In this document: one piece after another, positions 1 through 6,283 of the stretch
How positions within the stretch are numbered: position 1 is the stretch's first letter
Layout: every line of letters begins with the position of its first letter
Source of the DNA: an uncultured Eubacteriales bacterium
GTDB taxonomy: Bacteria; Bacillota; Clostridia; Lachnospirales; Anaerotignaceae
DNA length: 8,001 nucleotides
Assembly: GCA_900546215.1 (NCBI GenBank)
Contig: URCD01000102.1
Span: forward strand, 1 to 8,001
Direction of reading: 5' to 3'
Position numbers and translations under genes: made by a program
The notes under the pieces: model-generated
Databases searched by the model: none
What the model saw: only the letters and a program-made list of their open reading frames with translations
Told to the model about the DNA's origin: nothing

Positions 1-1921
1 CTGTAGGCTCAACTGGGTCGATAGGGTCAACAGGATTTATAGGATCAACCGGGTCAATTGGGTCGACGGGATCAACCGGGTCAAGGGGCTTGGGGTCAGG
101 CTTATCCGGTGTAACAGGAGGATCGTCATCATCATCGTCCGGGTCTACAGGAGGCTTGGGTTCTTCAGGGATACCCGTAACTGTTATGAAGCCGCTGTTT
201 TCAACCTTATTAGTCTGATAGCCTATTACCTTTTGGAAAGGCCTATTAATCGTATGTGTTGATTCACCTATAGAAGCTGAAAGCTGGTATGACTTGAAAA
301 CATGGATAGAGTCCTGAGCCACCTGCTCGTAGCTCACATAGCTGTAGCCTATTGTCGCAGTCGCTTCGCTCATATCAACGTCAGAAACAATAGTAAGCTC
401 TGTAGGGTCAGTGACAAAAACCACAGTGTCATGCTTTATTTCATTTCCCTTATTGTCATACACCCTTAAGCCGTCGGGGATATTCAAGGTTACGCCGGCT
501 GTTTTATTGGCCTCAAGGGTTACCTTCTGGGTATATGCCCCGTCAGAGCCTTCGCCTGTTGCGTCCGGATTATAATTAAGCTTTGTGTCGCCTTTAAGTG
601 AAACTTCTATTTTATCAATTCTTTCATATTCTGTTGTGTCTTTTCCGGTAGCATAATCAAACAGCTTTTCACTGTAAGCTTCACCCGCAAAAGAAGGATT
701 TTCAGCATTATTTAAAATATCCCATATCACAAGCTGAGTAAGAAATCCATTATTTTCAGGACTTTCGCTTTCCGAGCTGAAGCCGTAGGAATCGAAGGGA
801 TAACCTGCCTGAAGAGCCTTGGTCAAGGCTTCCCTTTGGGCGTCTGTCAGGGAATCTGTTATTTCTTCAAACTTAGTTCCAACACCGGGAGAGGGGTTAT
901 ATTCGTCCGCACAGTAGGTATAATAATAATTTCCCTCATCATCCTTCAGCCAAAAGCCGTTAAGATTGTTTGTTTCTGACAACTCCAAGCTGTAGCCCTC
1001 GTATTTAGCTGTAACGCCGTTTACAATATTTACAAAGCTGTCTGCATTGTTGCATTTGTTAAGCTGAGCCGAAAGCTCTTTAAGCTCATCCTCGCTGTAT
1101 TTATCTATAACGCTGCCAAATACCTCTTTCAGCTCATTTTTAAATTCATTGGGAAGATGAGAGTTTGTAGGGCCGTTATATTTGTTTAAGCCGTTATTCA
1201 GCTTATCAAAAATCTGTTCCTTAACAGGCTTTTCGGGAGCGGGAGCGCCCAGCAATGAGTTGGCCATAGGATCTAAAGCATCAGGTGCTGCCATTCCCAC
1301 AGGGGCCGAAGCTCCGTCTAAAGGAGCCTCAAGTGTCATTATATCCGTTGTCGCGATAAGGTTTTCATCGGTTGTGAATACTGTGCCTGCGGCAAAATCA
1401 ACAATCAGCTCTCCGTCAGGAGCTATGCTGTTTGAAACGGCATTATTAGATATGACTTTATTTGAAGCTTCATCGTTTCCGTTTTCTGAAACGGAGTTAT
1501 CCAGTATGCTGTTGTCTATAATAACATCTGTATCACCCGTAAGGGTATCGTCTGAAACGTTTTCGCCATCAGCCGTATTATCGGATGGTACTTCATTTTC
1601 AGAAGCACCGTCTAAAACGGTATTGTCTGAGGTGTTTTCGCCGTCAGTGGTGTCTTTGTCTGTTGTTTCCTCTGTAGCATTGCCGTCAGTAAGTGTATCT
1701 GAAACGTCGTTTGAGACAGAACTGTCTGTAACAGACTCATCATTAGTATTGTCAGAATTATCATCGTCAGAAGCTGAGACATCCGCTGAGCTGTCTTGAA
1801 CAGAGCTTTCGGCAGTGCCGTCAGCCGCTGCAGCATCATCGGCAAATACAGCTATTGGAGCGCAGCCAAGGGTAAGTGACAATGATATAATAAATGGAAC
1901 TATTTTCTTAAGTTTTTTCAT
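1..1921 (-). CDS. Thioester-domain (TQXA-type) surface adhesin, C-terminus cut by window edge
   Basis: Reading leftward from ATG at 1921-1919, this frame stays open for 640 codons and leaves the window without a stop. A good ribosome site (AGGAAGG, about 7 nt upstream) supports the start. Residues 1-26 are a signal peptide: a KKLKK basic start, a hydrophobic core and a type I cleavage site at AVFA/DD. Residues 27 to about 160 are low complexity and rich in Ser, Thr, Asp, Asn and Glu, with imperfect DGEN-SDNT repeats. The thioester domain spans about 318-425. It carries the Cys of TYCADE (Cys337) and the Gln of LTQLVIWDIL (Gln396), the pair that forms the internal Cys-Gln thioester in this family and covalently captures host amines. 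A beta-rich domain follows to about residue 583, ending in the PFQKVIGYQ-type segment usual after such domains. Then come a six-Asp run and an Asp-Pro stalk. An LPXTG-type sorting signal is expected but lies outside the window. The domain call is from motif recall, not a profile search. Confidence 0.85.
   Translation of the reverse strand, partial: MKKLKKIVPFIISLSLTLGCAPIAVFADDAAAADGTAESSVQDSSADVSASDDDNSDNTNDESVTDSSVSNDVSDTLTDGNATEETTDKDTTDGENTSDNTVLDGASENEVPSDNTADGENVSDDTLTGDTDVIIDNSILDNSVSENGNDEASNKVISNNAVSNSIAPDGELIVDFAAGTVFTTDENLIATTDIMTLEAPLDGASAPVGMAAPDALDPMANSLLGAPAPEKPVKEQIFDKLNNGLNKYNGPTNSHLPNEFKNELKEVFGSVIDKYSEDELKELSAQLNKCNNADSFVNIVNGVTAKYEGYSLELSETNNLNGFWLKDDEGNYYYTYCADEYNPSPGVGTKFEEITDSLTDAQREALTKALQAGYPFDSYGFSSESESPENNGFLTQLVIWDILNNAENPSFAGEAYSEKLFDYATGKDTTEYERIDKIEVSLKGDTKLNYNPDATGEGSDGAYTQKVTLEANKTAGVTLNIPDGLRVYDNKGNEIKHDTVVFVTDPTELTIVSDVDMSEATATIGYSYVSYEQVAQDSIHVFKSYQLSASIGESTHTINRPFQKVIGYQTNKVENSGFITVTGIPEEPKPPVDPDDDDDDPPVTPDKPDPKPLDPVDPVDPIDPVDPINPVDPIDPVEPT
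5..85 (-). repeat. Nine tandem 9-bp units encoding [L/V/I][D/N/E]P in the adhesin stalk
   Basis: The minus strand encodes nine consecutive tripeptides: LDP, VDP, VDP, IDP, VDP, INP, VDP, IDP, VEP. The array touches the left edge, so it may be longer. Pro at every third position should give a stiff extended rod that holds the thioester head away from the wall, as in Pro-rich stalks of other Gram-positive adhesins. Codons vary between units (GAC/GAT, CCG/CCC/CCT/CCA), so the array is degenerate at DNA level. It is preceded by a six-Asp run encoded at about 121-138. Confidence 0.85.
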
Positions 1922-1972
1922 TACTATTCCTTCCTTTCATTATTGCGGATAACCAAACATATCCTTTTTGTA

Positions 1973-2013
1973 ATTTTATTTAAACACCGGGCGGTTACAT
2001 TTCCGTCACATTT
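1973..2013 (-). promoter_or_regulatory. Candidate tandem 11-bp operator and -10 element for the adhesin gene
   Basis: On the minus strand two adjacent 11-bp direct repeats, AAATGTGACGG (2013-2003) and AAATGTAACCG (2002-1992), match at 9 of 11 positions. Thirteen nt downstream lies TAAAAT (1978-1973), a possible -10 box. No good -35 sits at the right distance from it; the repeats occupy that place. Direct repeats with 11-bp period next to the -35 region are the usual binding pattern of OmpR/PhoB-type activators, so an activator-dependent promoter is a reasonable but unproven reading. An alternative weak promoter further upstream (TTTACC, 17 nt, TATATC) cannot be excluded. Confidence 0.25.
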
Positions 2014-2105
2014 GAAAATTTTTTTATTACTGAACTATTTTTTATACTCATTGTAGATATAAGCGCTGTTATTAGTCTGGTAAACTGGTCTTCGCCGATA
2101 TAGAC

Positions 2106-2145
2106 AAAAAGACGCCCTGCACTTTTTTCGGTGTAGGGCGTCTTT
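2106..2145 (-). terminator. Intrinsic terminator downstream of the SDR gene
   Basis: A 15-bp stem (2108-2122 paired with 2131-2145) has only one non-Watson-Crick pair, an 8-nt loop (2123-2130) and a GC-rich core (GACGCCC). On the minus strand the stem runs into TCTTTTTGTC, the expected U-tract. It lies 27 nt after the SDR stop and would separate the arsR-SDR transcript from the adhesin gene. The other strand has a poorer, broken T-tract, and no plus-strand gene ends here. Confidence 0.88.
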
Positions 2146-2171
2146 AGTTTATTTTAGTATAATTTTTTTTA

Positions 2172-2945
2172 TTACTTGATTCCCTGCTGGTTTAACCAAA
2201 TTTTCATCATCAGCCTTTGTGGTGTGATTTTAGACAAGAAATGTGTAGACTTCACATATAGTCCATATACAGATATATCCTTCCCTTTTTCTGCATCTAA
2301 TAGAGCTTTTTTTGCTACTACATCGGGTGTGACCATTCCTGAGAAATTGTTAGTTCCTTTCTGAGCTCCAATCAGGCCACGATCGAATAGCCCTGTTTTC
2401 ATCCAGCCTGGGCACACGGCGGTTGCGCTGATACCTTTTTCTTTCAGTTCAACATTCAGTGCCCTTGTGTAGTTTCGAACGAACGCCTTTGTCGAACTAT
2501 AAATATTCTGGTAGGGGAGCGGAAAGAAGGAGGCTTGAGATGCGATGTTTATAATATGACTTCCGCGTTCCATATGAGGTATACAAACCAATCCAAGTGC
2601 TACTACTGCACTAATGTTCAGGTCAATCATGTTAAGAGACTCGTCAACGCTTATATCGCCATAAGAGCAGAACTTGGCGAAGCCTGCATTATTCACTAAG
2701 TATTTTACAGTTGCCCCGCTTTTCTCCAGCTCTGTTGCAATATGCTTAGTATTTTTACGGTCAGTCAAATCCATTGGAAATATACGGATTTGTTCCCCAA
2801 ATTCAAGTGCGGTTTGCTCCAGCTTTTCCTGATTACGGGCAATTGCCCAAATTTCTGATATTTCTGAATCTGATGACAACAGCTTAACAAATTCTTTGCC
2901 CAAGCCGCCGTTTGCTCCGGTTATGATTGCAATTTGATTTCCCAT
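2172..2945 (-). CDS. Short-chain dehydrogenase/reductase (classical SDR)
   Basis: A 257-residue cytoplasmic NAD(P)(H)-dependent oxidoreductase of normal length for the classical SDR family. The cofactor motif TGANGGLG is at residues 9-16, the structural NNAG at 85-88, and the conserved Asn at 110. The catalytic residues are Ser136, Tyr149 and Lys153 (YSSTK), followed by the PG motif at 179-180. All catalytic elements are intact. The best overall resemblance is to the DltE/YqeF-like group of general SDRs. The substrate cannot be read from sequence: members reduce ketones, aldehydes or quinones. The start ATG has AAGGAGA 10 nt upstream. The gene begins 59 nt after the arsR stop and is probably co-transcribed with it. 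A second copy of the arsR operator lies in that gap, and a strong hairpin terminator follows. The cassette looks more AT-rich than the rightward operon, which would fit separate acquisition. Confidence 0.9.
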   Translation of the reverse strand: MGNQIAIITGANGGLGKEFVKLLSSDSEISEIWAIARNQEKLEQTALEFGEQIRIFPMDLTDRKNTKHIATELEKSGATVKYLVNNAGFAKFCSYGDISVDESLNMIDLNISAVVALGLVCIPHMERGSHIINIASQASFFPLPYQNIYSSTKAFVRNYTRALNVELKEKGISATAVCPGWMKTGLFDRGLIGAQKGTNNFSGMVTPDVVAKKALLDAEKGKDISVYGLYVKSTHFLSKITPQRLMMKIWLNQQGIK

Positions 2946-2965
2946 AATATTAGGCTCTCCTTATA

Positions 2966-2983
2966 TGTTTAATTGTTTAGACG
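2966..2983. promoter_or_regulatory. Second operator-like site, upstream of the SDR gene
   Basis: Plus-strand TGTTTAATTGTTTAGACG matches the palindrome in front of arsR at 15 of 18 positions. The match continues into flanking sequence: GTATTG follows both sites on the plus strand, and the reverse-complemented ribosome site TCTCCTTAT sits beside both. It lies just upstream of the SDR ribosome site. The likely ligand is the ArsR-family protein encoded next door. No good separate promoter is visible here, so it may act as an auxiliary operator or roadblock within the transcript. Confidence 0.6.
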
Positions 2984-3004
2984 TATTGACATAAATTCAA
3001 CGTA

Positions 3005-3319
3005 TTATTCCGTCAGCAATTTTATATCATTTTCTAAAGACTCCAGAAGGCTTTTCAGCAGGGTTACAGCCCTGTCCATATTAAGACTGTATATTCTTTC
3101 TTTCCCATTCTTAACAACTTTAATTAGACCACAGTCTAACAACAGTTTTAAATGATGAGAGACTGCTGGACGGGATAGATTAAGATTATTCGTCAGCTCG
3201 GAAACAGTCATACTACGATTATCAAATAGCAGCATGAGAATTTGCTGTCGATTTTCATCCTGCAGCATCGTGAATATAGGAATACATTCAGATAAAATCG
3301 TTAGTGTGGATTTACTCAT
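3005..3319 (-). CDS. ArsR/SmtB-family winged-helix repressor
   Basis: A 104-residue protein, typical of dimeric ArsR-family DNA-binding regulators. The helix-turn-helix lies at about residues 39-61 (VSELTNNLNLSRPAVSHHLK), followed by a beta-wing with KNGKERIYSL near 70-79 and a C-terminal dimer helix. The classic alpha-3 metal box (ELCVCDL) is missing and only two Cys are present (12 and 63). Arsenic or cadmium sensing by the usual site is therefore not supported, and the inducer is unknown. The ATG has AAGGAGA 5 nt upstream. A near-consensus promoter and a perfect palindrome just before the gene point to autorepression. The SDR gene downstream is the obvious regulated partner, with a second copy of the site before it. 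The adhesin gene is less likely to be a target, because a terminator lies between. Confidence 0.9.
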   Translation of the reverse strand: MSKSTLTILSECIPIFTMLQDENRQQILMLLFDNRSMTVSELTNNLNLSRPAVSHHLKLLLDCGLIKVVKNGKERIYSLNMDRAVTLLKSLLESLENDIKLLTE

Positions 3320-3334
3320 AGTGTTCTCCTTATG

Positions 3335-3352
3335 CGTTTAAATGTTTAAACG
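3335..3352. promoter_or_regulatory. Palindromic operator overlapping the arsR transcription start
   Basis: The sequence CGTTTAAATGTTTAAACG is a perfect inverted repeat with 8-bp arms and a 2-nt centre. It begins one base downstream of the arsR -10 box and covers the expected +1, so a bound repressor would block initiation. Its size and symmetry fit ArsR-family dimers. A 15/18 copy lies before the SDR gene, which supports it being a specific site and not a chance AT-rich palindrome. Confidence 0.75.
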
Positions 3353-3353
3353 T

Positions 3354-3382
3354 ATTGTATCTAATATATACTCTCCTGTCAA
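3354..3382 (-). promoter_or_regulatory. Sigma-A promoter of the arsR-SDR cassette
   Basis: On the minus strand a perfect -35 box TTGACA (3382-3377) is followed by a 17-nt spacer and TACAAT (3359-3354), which matches TATAAT at five of six positions. Transcription should start near 3347, inside the palindromic operator, giving a 5' leader of roughly 28 nt. Confidence 0.85.
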
Positions 3383-3436
3383 GCCTACAGCGCTTTTCCC
3401 ATCAATAAATCTTAAAAGGACTATTTTTTAAACTCA

Positions 3437-3466
3437 TTTACAGTTTTATAAAGCGTGTGCTATAAT
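3437..3466 (+). promoter_or_regulatory. Sigma-A promoter of the rightward operon
   Basis: TTTACA (3437-3442), an 18-nt spacer and a perfect TATAAT (3461-3466), preceded by TGC, which gives an extended -10. It lies about 44 nt upstream of the regulator's ATG and 54 nt from the divergent arsR -35, so the two promoters are back to back. No clear terminator or other site is seen between them. Confidence 0.78.
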
Positions 3467-3497
3467 ATATTATTAAAGGTTTTGTCGATTATTGAAT

Positions 3498-3502
3498 GGA
3501 GG
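3498..3502 (+). promoter_or_regulatory. Ribosome binding site fixing the regulator start at 3510
   Basis: GGAGG sits 7 nt before ATG 3510. An in-frame TTG at 3492 would place this motif inside the coding sequence and has no Shine-Dalgarno of its own, so ATG 3510 is preferred. Confidence 0.8.
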
Positions 3503-3509
3503 AAAGTAT

Positions 3510-4754
3510 ATGGCAAACATTGGGGAAAACGGCAAAGGGGTTTATGTAACCATGCTCGGTAAGTTTTCCATAAAGTCCGAAGAGGCGACGCTTCTGTTTG
3601 AGGAAAACCAGGGAAGTAAGCTTCTTAAGGTTTTATGCTATATGATTATAAATAAGGATATACCAATATCAAGCTCCAAGCTCATTGACATGTTTTGGCT
3701 TGACGACAAAAGCTCCAATCCTGAAAGCTCGGTTAAAACTACAATGTACAGGATAAGAGGAATGCTGAAGCCGCTTTTCAAGGATGAGACCAAATGCATC
3801 ATAACCTTTCAGGGAGGCTATAGGTGGAACCCTGATGTTAAGTGCGAAATAGACGCGGACGAGTTTGAGAACCTGTACTATAAGTCAAAGCATCCGTTTA
3901 TTGAGCAAAAAGAAAAAATGAGTGTTTACGAAAAGGCTGTGGCGCTTTATAAGGGAAGCTATCTGAGCGACTTATCCGACCAAATATGGGTGACGTCCTT
4001 AAATGTGCATTACCACAATATTTTTACGGATTTAATACACGATTACTGTCAGCTTCTTTATGAAAACGAAATGTATGACAGGGTTGTTCACCTATGCGGT
4101 GAAAACAGCGAAAGCGATACGGTTTTAAATGAAAAGCTGCAGACTGTGCTGATACGCTCAATGCTTAAGCTTGGCAAGAAAAGCTTCGCAATGGAAAGAT
4201 ACAGAACAGCGGTAGACATGATATATAAAAACCTGGGAGTAAAGGTATCCAGCGAATTTCAGAATTTATACTGGGAAATAGTCGGCTACGGAAGAACCGA
4301 GGAATATACAATAGACGATGTCGAGAGGGAGCTTGCCGAAAGAAGCATATATTCAGGGGCGTGCCTGTGTGATTTCTCATTTTTCCACAGTATGTATAAC
4401 CTCGAGAGGGCAAAGGCCGTAAGACAGGGCGTCAACTCAACCTTGTGCCTGATTACCGTTACTTCAAGCAGGGATTTAAATTTAAATTATTTCAACTCGG
4501 CGGTAAACAAGCTTTCGTCCTTACTTGTGAGAAACCTGCGAGCAAGCGATATAATTACAAGGCATGGAAACAATCAGATGCTTGTACTGCTTCAATACAT
4601 ATCCGTTGAAAACAGCAAAAGGGCAATGAACAGGGTAATGAACCTATTTAAGGAGGAAAATCCCTATTTATGTGTTGAGCTCGCGTTTGAGTGCGAGCCT
4701 ATCTGTCCCGATATAAATTCTGGAGGCGTTATGGACAATGCGCAGCACCACTAA
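3510..4754 (+). CDS. BTAD/SARP-like transcriptional regulator with degenerate GGDEF-like C-terminal domain
   Basis: A 414-residue cytoplasmic protein, numbered from ATG 3510. Residues about 10-108 form an OmpR/SARP-type winged helix: a VTMLGKFSI opening strand, a recognition helix near SSVKTTMYRIRGML, and a closing wing at FQGGYRWNP. Residues about 112-260 match a bacterial transcriptional activator domain (CEIDADEFE, then TPR-like helices through EKAVALYKGSYL and ERYRTAVDMIYKNLGV). Residues about 282-395 resemble a GGDEF-type nucleotide cyclase fold: the RASD segment, then RHGNNQMLVLL where active enzymes have R-x-GGDEF. The catalytic residues are lost, so it is probably a ligand-binding or interaction module. 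No NB-ARC ATPase domain is present. It is first in the operon and has its own promoter. Its last 17 nt overlap the sortase start, so it most likely activates this operon, and perhaps the adhesin. The first two domains are assigned with good confidence, the third tentatively. Confidence 0.82.
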   Translation: MANIGENGKGVYVTMLGKFSIKSEEATLLFEENQGSKLLKVLCYMIINKDIPISSSKLIDMFWLDDKSSNPESSVKTTMYRIRGMLKPLFKDETKCIITFQGGYRWNPDVKCEIDADEFENLYYKSKHPFIEQKEKMSVYEKAVALYKGSYLSDLSDQIWVTSLNVHYHNIFTDLIHDYCQLLYENEMYDRVVHLCGENSESDTVLNEKLQTVLIRSMLKLGKKSFAMERYRTAVDMIYKNLGVKVSSEFQNLYWEIVGYGRTEEYTIDDVERELAERSIYSGACLCDFSFFHSMYNLERAKAVRQGVNSTLCLITVTSSRDLNLNYFNSAVNKLSSLLVRNLRASDIITRHGNNQMLVLLQYISVENSKRAMNRVMNLFKEENPYLCVELAFECEPICPDINSGGVMDNAQHH

Positions 4755-5418
4755 AAGAAACGCCGGCATACTGCTGATATTGGCGGCGCTTGTATGCCTT
4801 ACAGCCGCGCTGTACCTTCACTCAAGGGACGTTAAAAATTTCCGCAAGGACCAAAGCCCTGTTGTGGGAACAGTCAGAGAGAGCGCCGGGGAGACAGCCG
4901 AGGACGACGGGCTTCCCCATGACAGGCTTTTTATAACAGAGGAGAGGCAGAGCTACGGCGATGGAGATTTAACACTGATAATACCGTCTCTTGATATAGA
5001 GCTGCCAATCTATAACGGTGTTGATTTAAAAACCCTTGCCAAGGGAGCAGGGCTTTACGATTACGCCCAGCTGCCGGGAGAGGGAAACAGAAACGTTTCC
5101 ATAGCCGGACACAGAAACGGTGTGAAAAATAAAACCGTAACAGACGACGCGCCGTTTTACTATATTGATTTGCTGAAGGAGGGGGATCTCCTTTATCTCA
5201 GAGATGATGAAAACATTTACGTATATAATTATGAAACGACTTATATAGTGGAGCCGGACGACTGGGGGCCTATTTATTCCCAGGGATATTCGTGCCTGAC
5301 GCTTACGTCATGCACTCCTATAGGCTCAGGAGAAAAGAGGATTATTGTCAGGGGAAGACTTTTGGAGACTGTCCCGCTGACAGAGGATTATGAATACAGG
5401 CCGTCTGAGGCCGAGTAA
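4738..5418 (+). CDS. Sortase, class D/E-like transpeptidase
   Basis: A 226-residue membrane-anchored cysteine transpeptidase. Residues 10-27 are an N-terminal transmembrane anchor, followed by an acidic linker, and the sortase beta-barrel starts near DLTLIIPSLDIELPIYNG (77-94). The catalytic set is complete: His125 in SIAGHRNG, Cys192 in LTLTSCTP and Arg201 in GEKRIIVRG. There is no C-terminal transmembrane helix, which argues against a pilin-polymerising class C enzyme. TLTSCTP resembles class D/E enzymes more than class A or B, but the subclass is tentative. Such enzymes cleave LPXTG-like signals and join the protein to the wall or to another amine. The ATG has GGAGG 11 nt upstream, inside the regulator's 3' end, and the two genes overlap by 17 nt, suggesting translational coupling. 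The nearest possible substrate in view is the thioester adhesin. Confidence 0.88.
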   Translation: MRSTTKRNAGILLILAALVCLTAALYLHSRDVKNFRKDQSPVVGTVRESAGETAEDDGLPHDRLFITEERQSYGDGDLTLIIPSLDIELPIYNGVDLKTLAKGAGLYDYAQLPGEGNRNVSIAGHRNGVKNKTVTDDAPFYYIDLLKEGDLLYLRDDENIYVYNYETTYIVEPDDWGPIYSQGYSCLTLTSCTPIGSGEKRIIVRGRLLETVPLTEDYEYRPSEAE

Positions 5419-5429
5419 GGTGATTTTCA

Positions 5430-6266
5430 ATGAAAAAGCTTTTTTCAAAAATTATACTGGCTTTAATGCTTGCTGTCTGCTTCGCCTTTTGCGCATACGG
5501 CGCCGAGAAGGCGTCCATTGACACATCGTCCCTTTCTAAGGGACTGGTCGGCGTTAAATATACGGGCGGAAGCGGAAAGGGCATTGTAGTTCAGATTTCA
5601 AAAAGCGGGTCAACCGTGTATACCTACCAGCTTAATAACGCCGGCAATACCGAAACCTTCGCCCTTACAGACGGAGATGGGACATACTCGGTTAAGGTTT
5701 TCGAAAATACGTCGGGGACTAAATACGCCCAGATTTTCAGCAAGGACGTAACGATGAAGCTGGACAATGAATTCGCGCCGTTCCTTTTACCTAACCAGTA
5801 TGTGAACTACACCTCAGGTGCCAATGTCGTGAAAAAGGCCGCCGAGATAACAAGGGGTGAGACGGACGAACTGAAAAAGGTTCAGATAATATATAATTTC
5901 GCGGTGGACAACATCAGCTATGACTATGATAAGGCTAAAACAGTAAAGAGCGGCTATCTTCCAAACCCGGACGAGACGCTGAGCACCTGCAAGGGTATAT
6001 GCTTTGATTATGCGGCGGTTATGGCATCTATGCTGCGTTCGCAGAAAATACCGACCAAGCTTGTTATAGGCTATGCCGGCGAGACATACCACGCATGGAT
6101 AAACGTATATATAACGGGAACCGGATGGGTGGACTCCATAATTTACTTTGACGGTACCAAGTGGACGCTGATGGACCCTACGTTTGCCTCAACCGGCAAA
6201 AAAAATCAGGCTGTGCAGGAATTCATAGTAAATCCGGAAAATTATAAGCAGATGTATGCCTATTGA
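5430..6266 (+). CDS. Secreted transglutaminase-like (papain-fold) protein
   Basis: A 278-residue exported protein. A signal peptide covers residues 1 to about 25 (MKKLFSK, a hydrophobic core, cleavage near AYG/A). Residues about 30-112 look like a beta-sandwich domain of short strands, which I do not recognise. Residues about 130-275 form a transglutaminase-like core with the full triad: Cys191 in GICFDYA, His221 in YHAWINV and Asp249 in LMDPT. These bacterial domains may crosslink Gln and Lys, or work as cysteine proteases or deamidases; the sequence alone does not choose between them. AAGGTGAT lies 5 nt before the ATG, overlapping the sortase stop region, with an 11-nt gap between genes. 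Its place between a sortase and a GspF gene suggests it acts on surface or filament proteins of the same system. Confidence 0.85.
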   Translation: MKKLFSKIILALMLAVCFAFCAYGAEKASIDTSSLSKGLVGVKYTGGSGKGIVVQISKSGSTVYTYQLNNAGNTETFALTDGDGTYSVKVFENTSGTKYAQIFSKDVTMKLDNEFAPFLLPNQYVNYTSGANVVKKAAEITRGETDELKKVQIIYNFAVDNISYDYDKAKTVKSGYLPNPDETLSTCKGICFDYAAVMASMLRSQKIPTKLVIGYAGETYHAWINVYITGTGWVDSIIYFDGTKWTLMDPTFASTGKKNQAVQEFIVNPENYKQMYAY

Positions 6267-6283
6267 TTGGTGGTAATTTATAA

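Noticed and set aside
1..95. Possible CRISPR-like or minisatellite array
   Set aside because: The repeats are 9-bp coding units in frame with the adhesin and have no spacers.
1182..1799. Long plus-strand open frame rich in Ser and Val
   Set aside because: It is the antisense of the adhesin's low-complexity Ser/Thr/Asp segment, with no ribosome site or recognisable domain.
1612..1845. Minus-strand open frame of 77 codons
   Set aside because: An alternative frame within the adhesin gene, produced by its repetitive codons.
1862..1864. Lipoprotein Cys at residue 20 of the adhesin signal peptide
   Set aside because: The preceding residues (LTLG) do not make a good lipobox, and the AVFA/DD type I site downstream is better.
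2108..2145. Hairpin as a riboswitch or attenuator for the adhesin
   Set aside because: It is a single perfect stem followed by a U-tract right behind the SDR stop, which is explained by simple termination.
3492..3509. Upstream TTG start for the BTAD regulator
   Set aside because: The GGAGG ribosome site lies inside this extension and is properly spaced only for ATG 3510.
4165..4413. Minus-strand open frame opposite the regulator
   Set aside because: Antisense shadow of the BTAD gene with no independent support.
5348..5584. Minus-strand open frame spanning the sortase/transglutaminase-like junction
   Set aside because: It runs antisense across two well-supported genes and their ribosome site.
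5814..6092. Minus-strand open frame opposite the transglutaminase-like gene
   Set aside because: Antisense shadow of a clearly coding region; no ribosome site or domain.
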